From Corydoras sp. C115 (taxonomy: Eukaryota; Chordata; Actinopteri; Siluriformes; Callichthyidae), in assembly GCA_019802505.1 (NCBI GenBank), contig JAFMOC010000501.1, positions 35,001 through 99,000 of the forward strand: DNA of 64,000 nt, read 5' to 3'. Numbering within the stretch: position 1 is the stretch's first letter; each line of letters starts with the position of its first letter. The notes below the pieces were generated by a model, which saw nothing but the letters and a program-made list of their open reading frames with translations, ran no database searches and had not been told where the DNA came from. A program made the position numbers and the translations under genes. Shown here one piece after another: positions 26,190 through 38,200 of the stretch.

Positions 26190-27745
26190 CCATCCATCCA
26201 TTATCTTCCGCTTTATCCTCTATTAGGGTCTCACACACACTCACTCACACACACACACTCTATATGGGGCAATTTGGAGACCTCAATTGACCTTGAGCCA
26301 TGTTTTTGGACTGGGGGAGGAAAGCGGAGAACCCGGAGGAAACCCACGCGGACACGGGGAGGACACGGAAACTCCACCCAGATGGGGATTCCCGGTAGCA
26401 CTGAGAGGAGAACATGCTAAACCACTAAGCCACCCAAACACCCATCCATTATCTTCCGCTTTATCCTCTATTAGGGTCGCGGGTGGTGGGGGGGTTCCCC
26501 ATGCCCATCCAGGGGAGAACGTTTCGGGCGCTGGGCAGATACACTCAGGACAGGGGGGCAATCTATCGCTGGGCACACACTCAGTCACTCACACAGACAC
26601 ACTCTATATGGGGCAATTTGGAGAACTCAATTGACCTTGAGCCATGTTTTTGGACTGGGGGAGGCTTAGTGATTGGCATGTTCTCCTCTCAGCATTAGGG
26701 ATTCCCGATTCGAATCCTCATCTGGGTGGAGTTTCCATGTTCTCCCCGTGTCCGCGTGGGCTTCCTCCGGGAATCTCCGGTAGCGCCACAGTCCAAAAAC
26801 ATGGATCAAGTCATTGAGCCAAATTGCCCCATAAAGAGTGCGTATGGGTGTTACACTCAGGAATGTGTGCCCAGCGATGGATTGCCCCCCTGTCCTGTCT
26901 GTCCTATCTGCCCAGCGCCCGAAACGTTCTCCCCTGGATGGGCATGGGGAACCCCCCCACCCCCCCGCGACCCTAATAGAGCATAAAGCGGGAGATAATG
27001 AATGGATGAATGAATATATATAGGGCGGCAAGGTGGCTTAGTGATTGGCATGTTCTCCTCTCAGCATTAGGGATTCCCGGTTCGAATCCCAATCTGGGTG
27101 GAGTTTCCATGTTCTCCCCGTGTCCGCGTGGGCTTCCTCCAGGTTCTCCGGTTTCCTCCCACAGTCCAAAAACATGGCTCAAGTCAATTGAGTTCTCCAA
27201 ATTGCCCCATATAGAGTGTGTGTGTGTGAGTGAGTGTGTGCCCAGCGATGGATTGCCCCCCTGTCCTGTCTGTCCTATCTGCCCAGTGCCCGAGACGTTC
27301 TCCCCTGGATGGGCATGGGGAACCCCCCCACACTCCCGCGACCCTAATAGAGCATAAAGCGGACGATAATGGATGGTGGGCGGCATGGTGGCTTAGTGAT
27401 TGGCATGTTCTCCTCTCAGCGCTAGGGATTCCCGGTTCGAATCCCAATCTGGGTGGAGTTTCCATGTCCTCCCCGTGTCCGCGTGGGCTTCCTCCGGGTT
27501 CTCCGGTTTCCTCCCCCAGTCCAAAAACATGGATCAAGTCAATCGAGTTCTCCAAATTGCCCCATATATAGTGTGAGTGTGTCTGTGTGCCCAGTGATAG
27601 ATTGCCCCCCTGTCCTGGGTGGATCTGCCCAGCGCCCGAAACGTTCTCCCCTGGATGGGCATGGGGAATCCCCCACCCCCCCACCCCCCGCGCGACCCTA
27701 AAATATAAAATAGATAAAGCAGAAGATAATGGATGGAAATAATAT
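26190..27745. mobile_element. SINE cluster, two minus then three plus copies
   Basis: Minus copies at about 26190-26435 and 26440-26662; plus copies at about 26663-27005, 27022-27375 and 27378-27745. The turning point at 26662 joins two elements within the body and forms a large inverted repeat. Confidence 0.85.
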
Positions 27746-27930
27746 ATATATATATAAGTTTAAAGGTTAAAGGTCTGCATGCTCGATAGTGCCATATTGC
27801 GGAGGCCACAGCAGAGTTTGGTATGTTCTCCAGAGAGTTCCATTTATTCCTTCAATTCATTACAGACTTCAAGAACCCTACTCTGGGTCTGGGATACAAA
27901 ATCTAAACCTAAATGGCTCAACCGCCTAAC

Positions 27931-27990
27931 TAGACTCAGTGACTCATTGACTCATTGACTCAGTGACTCATTGACTCAGTGAATCATCCC
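27931..27990. repeat. 8-bp repeat producing five TGACTCA motifs
   Basis: TGACTCA occurs at 27940, 27948, 27956, 27964 and 27972 with an exact 8-bp period, then degenerates to TGAATCA, which contains the stop codon of the small ORF. TGACTCA is the AP-1 consensus; whether it is used here is unknown. Confidence 0.8.
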
Positions 27991-28244
27991 GTGTATTCCC
28001 AATACACCTCGTCCCGGGGGCCCGGGGCCTCCTGGTCGTCATGGCACACGTGCCAGACCATAATACACTGATAGTTCAGCAGGAGCAGCAGCGCCATGGC
28101 GAGCAGGGACAGCAGGACGACGACCGAGACCACCAGTCGCTTCTCGGAGCAGAACGACGGACACGGTTCTCGGTCCAGGTTCCGCCGCAGCCACTCCTTC
28201 AGCCGGCCGGCGCGGGGCGGGGGCCACCGCTGGCTTTCCTCCAT
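27984..28244 (-). CDS. Small single-pass membrane protein, 86 residues, unrecognised
   Basis: I do not recognise this protein. The 86-codon ORF has a basic, Pro/Arg-rich N-terminus (RAGRLKEWLRRNLDREPC), one strong hydrophobic segment at about residues 37-57 (RLVVSVVVLLSLLAMALLLL) and a short acidic C-terminus ending WEYTG. By the positive-inside rule it would be type II with a cytosolic N-terminus. The ATG has strong context (A at -3, G at +4), and an in-frame TAA lies upstream. A candidate 3' splice site (CTCTCTGCAG, about 28294) suggests a 5' UTR intron, with the whole coding part in one exon. It lies between entpd2 and grin1, on the same strand. It could be a chance ORF or one exon of a longer protein. 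Confidence 0.5.
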   Translation of the reverse strand: MEESQRWPPPRAGRLKEWLRRNLDREPCPSFCSEKRLVVSVVVLLSLLAMALLLLLNYQCIMVWHVCHDDQEAPGPRDEVYWEYTG

Positions 28245-28404
28245 CCTACCAGTAGTCGGCGACACAGAGCTTTAGCGCTGGAGAACGTCAGGGACTGCAG
28301 AGAGCATGGAGAAAGGAGAATTAATGTTTTGACCGCCTTTAGGAGGTTTAGGAGTCGATGGGGTAGTTACCGTGGTGCCGCCACTGGAGGGCGTACTTAT
28401 TACT

Positions 28405-29610
28405 TGTTATTATACTCCAGGGGTAATAAGGTGGATGGATGGCTTTTTGGAATTCGCCAGGTGCATGGGGGGGGGGAACATAACGTGTGCTGGGCAGATA
28501 CATCCAGAAGAGGGCGCCAAATCATCACTGGACACACACACACTCACTTACACACACTATATAGGGGCAATTTCGATAGGGGGGATTTCCATCTATCTAT
28601 CTATTCCATTTAATCGCCCACTAGGAGTGCTGGGGGGGGGGTTCCCCATGCCCATCCAGGGGGGAACATTACAGATACACCCAGGAGAGGGCGCCAATCC
28701 ACCCACTATATGGGGCAATTTAAATAGGGGCAATTTCCATCTATCTATCTATTCCATTTAATCGCCCACTAGGAGTGCTGGGGGGGTTCCCCATGCCCAT
28801 ACAAGGGGGAACATTACAGATACACCCAGGAGAGGGCGCCAAATCATCACTGGACACACACACACACACTCACTTACACACACTATATAGGGGCAATTTC
28901 GATAGGGGGGATTTCCATCTATCTATCTATTCCATTTAATCCCCCACTAGGAGTGCTGGGGGGGGTTCCCCATTGCCCATCCAGGGGGGAACATTTCGGT
29001 CCCCTGGGCAGATACACCCAGGAGAGGGCGCCATTCCACCCACTATATGGGGCAATTTAAATAAGGGCAATTTCCATCTATCTATCTATTCCACTTAATC
29101 CCCCACTAGGAGTGCTGGGGGGGGGTTCCCCATGCCCATCCAGGTGGGAACAATACAGATACACCCAGGAGAGGGCGCCAATCCACCCACTATATGGGGC
29201 AATTTAAATAGGGGCAATTTGCATCTATCATCTTCCACTAAACCCCCCCACTAGGAGTGCTGGGGGGGGTTCCCCATGCCCATACAGGGGGGAACATTTC
29301 GCTCCCCTGGGCAGATACACCCAGGAGAGGGCGCCAATCCACCCACTATATGGGGCAATTTAAATAGGGGCAATTTGCATCTATCATCTTCCACTAAACC
29401 CTCCCACTAGGAGTGCTGGGGGGGGGTTCCCCATGCCCATCCAGGGTGGAACATTTCGGTCCCCTGGGCAGATACATCCAGGAGAGGGCGCCATTCCACC
29501 CACTATATGGGGCAATTTCACCATAAATTCAGGTTTTCCGATTATGGAAGGAAAGGGGAGAACCCGGAGACAACCCCTACGGACACGTGGAGAACATGCA
29601 AACGCACAGC
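28405..29610 (-). repeat. SINE-derived tandem array, 145-178 bp units
   Basis: Six units marked by GGAGTGCTGGGGGG at 28624, 28772, 28950, 29109, 29254 and 29410 (spacings 148, 178, 159, 145, 156). Each has CCCATGCCCATCCAGG, CACCCAGGAGAGGGCGCCA and CTATATGGGGCAATTT from the minus-oriented SINE. Longer and shorter forms tend to alternate. Confidence 0.85.
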
Positions 29611-29639
29611 GATGTCCAGACTTCCACCACCATGTCACT

Positions 29640-30540
29640 TTGAGACGCCACCACCATCCACCACCCTGCTTTGCGGTGGGCTTGGTCCTTCCACAATCAC
29701 ACCCTGTACTTTATCTGGTTCTCTCCATAGTTCCCTTTGTCCCCTTCATTCGGTTCTCCTATAACAGTGCAGGTTCTATCAGAGTGGATGGTTTTCAAAG
29801 TAAGGACAAGTCCCCGAATGACGTCATGTCCACGAGCCGCGTTCTCAGCTCGATGCGAACTTATTATATTAAAGGAGAATGAAAACGTCACTGTGTGTTG
29901 TGTAGTAGAGCTTTAGTCACTTACCCCTCCACTCTCAGGTGTCCATCAGTCACCCCACGTCCACTCCACGTCCACTCCACGTCCACTCCACGTCCACTGC
30001 GTCTTTGCGGTGCGCGCTCCGTGTTTACGAAGCTCCTGCAACGCACATTCTGACCCACAGGGGGCACACGCCCCTTAAAGCGGCTCCCCCGGCGTGGGAG
30101 CGGTCGCGTGGTGCGCGTGCACCCCGGGGGACAGTTGTTAAAGGGACGGCGTGGTACAAAAGCACACCCACAGCCCATAATAACCCCGTTCGGGGGGGCT
30201 ATTCGGGGTATTACGTGTGAGCACATTTGTTTTGGTCGGTTCTATATATGGACGTTGAACGGCGATCACGTGATGCAGGGATTTTTGGCGCGCGGCTGTC
30301 GGGGTAATTGTTCGGGGAATGCGGCACGTTGTTTACTGCCGTGTACTAAAGGCAGAACCCACTAATGGTTCCCCGCTGACTCGAGTAGGGGACTCAAGAA
30401 ACTCGAGTGGAAAGTTCCACAGCTGCACGAGCGCCACCTTCCGTCGAGATGGACTTTGTAGTTCTGTATATTTGGATAGACCTGCCCCCTTCCCTATTTG
30501 GGGGGTGGTGCAATTACACCAGTCATAAAAGTGCACCACC
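29640..30540. other. Intergenic, partly CpG-rich, candidate promoter of the small ORF
   Basis: A 12-bp repeat (ACGTCCACTCC, about 29958-30000) is followed by CpG-rich DNA to about 30150. A perfect CRE TGACGTCA lies at 29819-29826. The position upstream of the minus-strand small ORF would fit a promoter, but no start site is visible. GATGGACTTTGTAGTTC at about 30449 belongs to a dispersed fold-back family. Confidence 0.3.
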
Positions 30541-30544
30541 ACAT

Positions 30545-32075
30545 CGTCTGCTTTATCCTCCACCGGGTTCTCCGGGGTGGGGGGGTTCCCCATGCCAATC
30601 TATCGCTGGGCACACATTCACTCACTCACACAGACACACTCTACAGTATATGGGGCAATTTGGAGCCTTCAATTCACCTTGAGCCACGTTTTTGGACTGT
30701 GGGAGCAAACCGGAGAACCCGGAGGAACCCCACGCGGACACGGGGAGGACATGGAAACTCCACCCGGATTGCGATTCGAAGCGGGAATCCCTAGAGGAGA
30801 ACATGCCAACCATCCATCCATCCATTGTCTTCCGCTTTATCCTCTATTAGGGTCGTGGGAGGGGGGGGTTCTCCATGCCCATCCAGGGGAGAACGTCTCG
30901 GGCGCTGGGCAGATACACCCAGGACAGGGGGGGCAATCTATAACTCACACAGACTCTATATATGGGGCAATTTGGAGCCTTCAATTCACCTTGACCCATG
31001 TTTTTGGACTGTGGGAGCAAACCGGAGAACCCGGAGGAAACCCACGCGGACACGGGGAGGACATGGAAACTCCACCCGGATTGGGATTCGAACTGGGAAT
31101 CCCTAGTGCTGAGAGGAGAACATGCCAAACACCCACCACCCAAACATTGATCAATCCATAGTCTTCCACTTTATCCTCTACTAGGGTCGGGGGGGGGGGG
31201 GTTCTCCATGCCCATCCAGGGGAGAACGTCTCGGGCGCTGCAGATACACCAGGACAGGGGGGCAATCCATCAATCACTCACTCACACAAACACACTCTAT
31301 ATGGGGCAATTTGGAGCCTTCAATTCACCTTGATCCACGTTTTTGGACTGTGGGAGCAAACCAGAGAACCCGGAGGAACCCCACGCGGACACGGGGAGGA
31401 CATGGAAACTCCACCCAGATGGGGATCCGAACCGGGAATCCCTAGTGCTGAGAGGAGAACATGCCAACCACCCAAACATCCAACCATCCATCCATTGTCT
31501 TCTGCTTTATCCTCTATTAGGGTCGCGGGGGGTGGGGTTCTCCATACCAATCCAGGAGAGAACGTTTCGGGTGCTGGGCAGATACACCCAGGACAGGGGG
31601 GCAAACTATTACTCACACAGACTCTCTATATGGGGCAATTTGGAGCCTTCAATTCACCTTGATCCACGTTTTTGGACTGTGGGAGCAAACCGGAGAACCC
31701 GGAGGAAACCCACGCGGACACGGGGAGGACATGGAAACTCCACCCGGATTGCGATTCGAACCGGGAATCCCTAGCGCTGAGAGGAGAACATGCCAACCAC
31801 CCAAATATCCATCCATCCATTATCTACCTCTTTATCCTCTACTAGGGTCGCTGTGGGTGGGGGGGGGGGGGGTTCTCCATACCAATCCAGGGGAGAACGT
31901 CTCGGGCGCTGGGCAGATACACCCAGGACAGGGGGGGGCAATCTATCAATCACTCACTCACACAGACACACTCTATATGGGGCAATTGGGTGCCTTCAAT
32001 TGACCCACGTTTTTGGCCTGTGGAAGCAAACCGGAGAACCCGGAGGACACCCACGCGGACACGGGGAGGACATGG
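30545..32075 (-). mobile_element. Five SINE copies (minus)
   Basis: About 30545-30815, 30816-31140, 31145-31490, 31493-31817 and 31818-32075. Three junctions (near 31130, 31470 and 31795) carry the reversed GGTGGTTGGCATG head joined to a (ATCC)n tail, as in the dimers at 16461 and 25027. Confidence 0.85.
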
Positions 32076-32103
32076 CAACCCATGTAAGGATTTATAACAC
32101 TAA

Positions 32104-32140
32104 TGACGTCACCTCGCGTCGGTCTGCATAAAGTTTTATT
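32104..32140 (-). terminator. Candidate poly(A) signal for grin1 (minus)
   Basis: AATAAA on the minus strand at 32135-32140 is the first such hexamer I found by eye downstream of the grin1 C2' stop (35195). Use by grin1 would mean a 3.1-kb 3' UTR that includes the 115-bp array. A CRE palindrome TGACGTCA lies at 32104-32111. Confidence 0.25.
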
Positions 32141-32834
32141 TACACACACATGGAAAACACGGCGTCACCGTCGCACCAACTCGGAACCCGGCGCCTCCGC
32201 CGAGACGTTCCGAAAAGGCGGCTCTGACGAGGTCGGGTGCTTAGAACAATTAGCGACGGCCTTAAAATCGCATGCCTGAATATGAGCGTCGTGACTGTCA
32301 GGATTATGCCGACTCAGCATGCAGTGAAACTAGTTCAAAAAAAGCCTTATTCGGGCCTATCCCGGCATTTTTCGCCGACTTCGCAGTACCGGAATGGCCG
32401 ATTCGTCGAATTGTGAATTTTTTTTCTCCCCAGAACCCCGTCCGTTCTCAACCCCGGGACGTGGGAAACGGCCCGTTTTCGGGTCTAACCGATCGGGACG
32501 CGGATCCGACGCCCCCCCGTCCGGAGTCCCCTCGCGCAGAAGGCCGGGACGCTTCTGCGCGAGACGCCGGGCGTCGGTTGGACGAGAAAACCTGACCCTT
32601 TGATGCAGCCCATAATTGAGGCCGGGGCCGAGAAAGTGGGCGGGGTTCTGGTGGAGGAGGAGGAGGAGGAGGAGGAGCGAGGGGGGTTGTTGTGCGAGAT
32701 GGGTGGGGCAGTAGGGTCGTTATGCGTTTGCGTGCATTCGTCATGCAGGTGGCGCCGTGGCCTTCGGGTGTATGGAGCTGCTAAACTTTTAAACACCACC
32801 AGTCGAAAGGATCCTCAGGTAGGGTCGGGGGGGA
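32141..32834. other. Downstream of grin1, GC-rich, no gene recognised
   Basis: Unique GC-rich DNA with a perfect 11-bp hairpin at 32531-32563 (arms CTCGCGCAGAA and TTCTGCGCGAG, 11-nt loop) and a (GGA)n tract at about 32655-32677. Open frames here have no recognisable domain. Confidence 0.45.
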
Positions 32835-34500
32835 GAACGTCCAGGGGAGAACGTTTCGGGCGCTGGGCAGATACACCCAGGACAGGGGGGCAATCCATTG
32901 CCGGGCTCACTAACTCACACAGACACTCTCTATATGGGGCAATTTGGAGAATTCAATTCACCTTGAGCCATGTTTTTTGGGCTGGGGGAGGAAACCGGAG
33001 AACCCGGAGGAAACCCACGTGGACACGGGGAGGACAGACACACTCTATATGGGGCAATTTGGAGAACTCAATTCACCTTGAGCCATGTTTTTTTGGACTG
33101 GGGGAGGAAAGCGGAGAACCCGGAGGAAACCCACGTGGACACGGGGAGGACAGACACACTCTATATGGGGCAATTTGGAGAATTCAATTCACCTTGAGCC
33201 ATGTTTTTTTGGACTGGGGGAGGAAAGCGGAGAACCCACCATGGACACGGGGAGGACAGGACACACTCTATATGGGGCAATTGGGAGGAAGAAACCCACG
33301 TGGGACACGGGGACGTGGACACAGACACACTCTATATGGGGCAATTTGGAGAACTCAATTCACCTTGAGCCATGTTTTTTTGGACTGGGGGAGGAAAGCG
33401 GAGAACCCGGAGGAAACCCACATGGACACGGGGAGGACAGACACACTCTATATGGGGCAATTTGGAGAATTCAATTCACCTTGAGCCATGTTTTTTGGAC
33501 TGGGGGAGGAAAGTGGAGAACCCGGAGGAAACCCACGTGGACACGGGGAGGACAGACACACTCTATATGGGGCAATTTGGAGAACTCAATTCACCTTGAG
33601 CCATGTTTTTTGGGCTGGGGAGGAAAGTGGAGAACCCGGAGGAAACCCACGTGGACACGGGGAGGACAGACACACTCTATATGGGGCAATTTGGAGAATT
33701 CAATTCACATTGAGCCATGTTTTTGGACTGGGGGAGGAAAGCGGAGAACCCGGAGGAAACCCACGTGGACACGGGGAGGACAGACACACTCTATATGGGG
33801 CAATTTGGAGAACTCAATTCACCTTGAGCCATGTTTTTTGGGCTGGGGGAGGAAAGCGGAGAACCCGGAGGAAACCCACGTGGACACGGGGAGGACAGAC
33901 ACACTCTATATGGGGCAATTTGGAGAACTCAATTCACCTTGAGCCATGTTTTTTGGGCTGGGGGAGGAAAGCGGAGAACCCGGAGGAAACCCACGTGGAC
34001 ACGGGGAGGACAGACACACTCTATATGGGGCAATTTGGAGAATTCAATTCACCTTGAGCCATGTTTTTTGGACTGGGGGAGGAAAGCGGAGAACCCGGAG
34101 GAAACCCACGTGGACACGGGGAGGACAGACACACTCTATATGGGGCAATTTGGAGAACTCAATTCACCTTGAGCCATGTTTTTGACTGTGGGAGGAAACC
34201 CACATGGACACGGGGAGGACAGACACACTCTATATGGGGCAATTTGGAGAACTCAATTGACTTGAGCCATGTTTTTGAACTGTGGGAGGAAAGCGGAGAA
34301 CCCGGAGGAAACCCACGCGGACACGAGGAGAACATGGAAACTCCACCAGGTTTGGGATACGAACCGGGAATCCCTAGCGCTGAGAGGAGAACATGCCAAA
34401 CCACTATGCCCATCCAGGGTAGAACGTTTCAGCCACTGGGCAGATACACCCAGGACAGGGGGCACACACTCACTCACTCACTCACTCGTCATAGGGGCAA
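32835..34500 (-). repeat. SINE-derived tandem array, 115-bp unit
   Basis: A minus-oriented SINE whose segment CAGACACACTCTATATGGGG ... CACGGGGAGGA is repeated about 12 times. CAGACA starts at 33035, 33151, 33438, 33553, 33667, 33781, 33896, 34011, 34126 and 34220, mostly 114-116 bp apart, with one disrupted stretch near 33256-33322. The unit length of 3x38+1 and lack of stops create long artificial ORFs that cycle through all three frames. Confidence 0.95.
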
Positions 34501-35194
34501 TTTCGAGCCATGTTTTTCGGACTGTATAAAGAACCCGACGAAACCCTCCGTGGACACGGGGAGGACGTGGAACCCCACCCGGACGTGTTAAACCCCGACG
34601 GCCACCGTGGGGCGCCCTTCCCGACGTGCCCGAAAGCCCCCGTGTTTAGACCTTTAGACTGGTTTGCGCTTAAAATCGAAAACGCCGATACGAAGCCCGA
34701 TATATTTTTCCGTAACTATCTCGACCGAAGTCCGAAGTCCGAAGTGCGGTTCTTATCCGGTTCTTATCCGGTTCTTATCTCGAGTGGAACTCGCATGCTG
34801 CTCCTATATGAGGTGAACTAACGTAAACAAATCAATTAATTAATAAATTAAGAAATTAATTAATGAAAAATAAACAACTTAGGCATTATCTATGAAACTA
34901 AGCCGAAGAAACGCGTAGCTATCGAGAAACTAGCTAAGGTAAAACACACGGCACTGGAAAGCCACGAGAACCTAGAACGTTACTCAGAATGGGGTGGGGT
35001 GGGGTGGGGTGGGGTGGGGGGTCAACGCGGCTTAAGAACTATTCCGTAAATGCGGGGGAAGTCCAGAAGAGGGTCCTCAGTGTGTCCTCTTGTCGTCTCG
35101 TGAAGGTGCAGAAGGTCTCGAGGAGAACGTTTGGGGTTCCGTCCACCCCCCACTCTCTCTCGCTCTCGCTCTCTCGCTCGCTCGTTCTCTCTCC
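34501..35194. other. grin1 3' flank / 3' UTR side
   Basis: Directly downstream of the C2' stop (minus sense). It contains CTCTCGCTCGCTC simple repeats at about 35152-35190, five GGGGT pentamers at 34990-35020, and short tandem words GTCCGAAGTCCGAA and CCGGTTCTTAT (34725-34780). Any transcript of grin1 ending in exon 22 continues into this DNA. Confidence 0.4.
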
Positions 35195-35263
35195 TCACAC
35201 CACGGTGCTGACGGACGGGTCCGAGAGGTTCAGCTGACCCGTGATGTCTGTGGGTGGGTACTG
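35195..35263 (-). CDS. grin1: grin1 terminal exon 22, C2'-type
   Basis: Acceptor CTCCACAG then 22 codons beginning QYPPTDITG and ending SVSTVV plus stop. This is the C2' tail of GluN1, whose terminal TVV/STVV acts in mammals as PDZ ligand and ER-export signal. I saw no C2-type (STGGGRG...) reading before it, so this gene may make only the C2' end. Confidence 0.93.
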   Translation of the reverse strand, partial: QYPPTDITGQLNLSDPSVSTVV

Positions 35264-38200
35264 CTGTGGAGAGACAGAAGGGGGCGCAGAGACAGTCCGT
35301 TAGTCGAAGCGTCGCCCCGGAACCGGGGCAGAAGCAACGTGCCGTCGGGGGAACCTCCAGAGGCAGCTCCTCGAGCTCCGCCGTGAGCCAATCTGGAGCC
35401 GGGACTAATTCATTTCGCCAATTAGGTTTCCAGACTCCCGGTTCTCAAGCCAATCGACTTCTCCAAATTGCCCCATATAGAGTGTGTGTGTCAGTGATAG
35501 ATTGCCCCCCTGCCCGTAGTGGTTTGATATGTTCCCCTCTCAGCGCTAGGGATTCCCGGTTCGGGTCCCGATCTGGGTGGAGGTTCCATGTTCTCCCCGT
35601 GTCCGTGTGGGCTTCCTCCGTGTTCTCCGGTTTGCTCCCACAGTCCAAAAACATGGATCAAGCCAATTGAGTTCTCCAAATTGCCCCATATAGAGTGTGT
35701 CTGTATGTGTGAGTGGGTGTGAGTGATAGATTGCCCCCCTGTCCTGGGTGTATCTGCCCAGCGCCTGAGACGTTCTCGCTTGATGGGCATGGGGAACCCC
35801 CCCCTGCGACCCTAATAGAGGGCATAAGATAATGGATGGACAGAGGTTTCCAGACTCGTCGACACGGTGGCTTAGTGGTTTGGCATGTTCTCCTCTCAGC
35901 GCTAGGGATTCCCGGTTCGAGTCCCCATCTGGGTGGAGGTTCCATGTTCTCCCCGTGTCCACGTGGGATTCCTCCGGGTTCTCCGGTTTGCTCCCACAGT
36001 CCAAAAACATGGATCAAGCCAATTGAGTTCTCCAAATTGCCCCATATAGAGTGTGTCTGTGTGTGTGAGTGGGTGTGAGTGATAGATTGCCCCCCTGTCC
36101 TGGGTGTATCTGCCCAGCGCCCGAGACGTTCTCCCCCCCCCCCTCCCCCCGCAACCCTAGTATGTATGTATGTATGACCCATGTAATCTATATAGAGCTA
36201 TAGAGCAATACATGAAGCTAACTGGCTTAAGGTCCATTTAGTGATTCATTAATGAATTAATTAATTAATTAATAAAGTCGGTTAATTGCGTTAATACGCT
36301 AATAAAAGTTCCGTAAAGCGGTGGTTCCATTGCGCTTAACCCAGCACGGCTCCTGGGACTGCCTGAGGAGGTGCTATTCTCGGCACAGAAGAGGAAACGG
36401 GAGCTCCAGAATGTTTCCCTCTTGACGAGGTCATCGGTTGGGCATCGTCCAATCGGTCTCGGGATCGGATTGCGAGTTCCGTGTCCGGGGCATGGGCACT
36501 GGCGTGTTTATGGGAATGCCGTGCGCGTTCTCCGGGTGCCGGGATGGAGGTCAGAAATGTTGTTGATCTGGAGTTCCCGCCTTCTCAACTTTCACCTAGA
36601 GTGAGTGCAGTGCCTCGAGGCGGTATCTCGCAGCGCCGGTTTCTCAACCGCGCGCCTCGCAGATGCCCCCTCGCACGGCCGCCGTGTTGCGAGGGGTCGG
36701 GGCGGCGGCACCCGCCGTCGCAGAACGGAAGCGCCGGATTCTCGGCGGTCAGTCAGAAGGCGTGGCGGTCTGACTGAGGCGATGGACGCATGCTGGATGA
36801 GAACCGAATGTTTACAGAATCTCTACACTATTGTTGTATTCCATTATCTTCAGCTTTATCCTCTATTAGGGTCGCGGGGGGGGGGACGGGGGGAGACGGG
36901 GGGGTTCCCCATGTCCATCCAGGGGAGAACGTTTCGGGCGCTGGGTGGATACACCCAGGACAGGGCGCCAATCTATCGCTGGGCACACACTCACTCACTC
37001 ATACAGGCACATGGGGCAATTTGGAGAATTCAACTCACCTTGAGCCATTTTTCTGGACTGTGGGAGGAAAGCGGAGAACACGGGGAGAACATGGAAACTC
37101 CACCCAGATGGGGATTCCAACCGGTGAGAGGAGAACATGCCAACCACTAAGCCACTGTGCTGGCATACTACATTTGAATAAAAATACAATTAAAAAACGA
37201 TAATTAATTAGGTGGCTTAGTGGTTGGCAGGTTCTCCTCGAATCCCCATCTGGGTGGAGTTTCCATGTTCTCCCCGCGTCCGCGTGGGTTTCCTCCGGGT
37301 TCTCCGGTTTCCTCCCACAGTCCAAAAAGATGGATCAAGTCAATTGGGTTCTCCAAATGGCGCCATGTAGAGTGTGTTTGTGTGCGTGAGTCCAGCGATA
37401 GATTGCCCCCCTGTCCTGGGTGTATCTGCCCAGCGCCCGAGACGTTCTCCCCTGGATGGGCATGGAGAACCCCCCCCCTCGACCTTAATAGAGGATAAAG
37501 CAGAAGATAATGAGTTAATGAATGATAATTAATTAAAGGCTGGCTTAATGGGAGCATGTTCTCCTCTGAGCGCTGGGTTTCCTCCCGGGTCTCCGGTTTC
37601 CTCCCACAGTCTAAAAACATGGGTTCAAGGTAAATGGAACGCTCCGAATTGCCCCATATAGAGTGTGCTTGTATGAGTAAGTGGGCCTAGAAATTAGGGA
37701 CTATATCCCCGGCACCCGAAACATTCCCCCCACCCCCCGGAACCTTGTAGAGGGTACAAGTGGAAGATAATGACGGAATGAATGATGATTAATTAATTAT
37801 TAGAGCGTTATTCGTGATAAATAAATGGATTGGGTGCATTTTTGATGCGTTTCTTCTTTCTCCGTTATACGGAACCACCGGGATAGGCCAAATCGGGTCG
37901 AGCGGGTACCGCTTCAACACCCGCATCACTGATCAGACTCAATTAGACACGTCCCACTGCCACTGGGGCAAATATATAACTTTAGGTGTTGAGTTATATG
38001 TGCAGAAAACCCTGCACTCCCACTAATATGCAGACTAAATGCATATCGTGTGTTTGGCGACATCTGTCGGTGGAGCGATGGAACTGCACGCCAGACACAG
38101 TAACCATGCAGTAAAATCGGTTTTTAAAATTGCGGTTTTTAAAAATCAAATACACGATATATATATCTATCTATCATTAGTTATGACTTTCAGCTACCCC

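Noticed and set aside
10571..32111. Several perfect TGACGTCA (CRE) palindromes (10571, 24188, 29819, 32104) as a regulatory network
   Set aside because: The spacing is irregular, some lie in or near repeats, and an 8-bp motif is expected by chance about once per 65 kb. The slight excess is not enough to claim function.
32600..34591. Plus-strand ORFs of 176-294 codons with repeated LYGAIWR, MGQFGE and ENPEETH words
   Set aside because: The 115-bp SINE-derived array lacks stops and shifts frame each unit, so ORFs cycle through three frames. Not protein genes.
36605..37150. 181-codon plus-strand ORF in grin1 intron 21
   Set aside because: Its second half is SINE sequence and the first half has no recognised domain; antisense to an intron.
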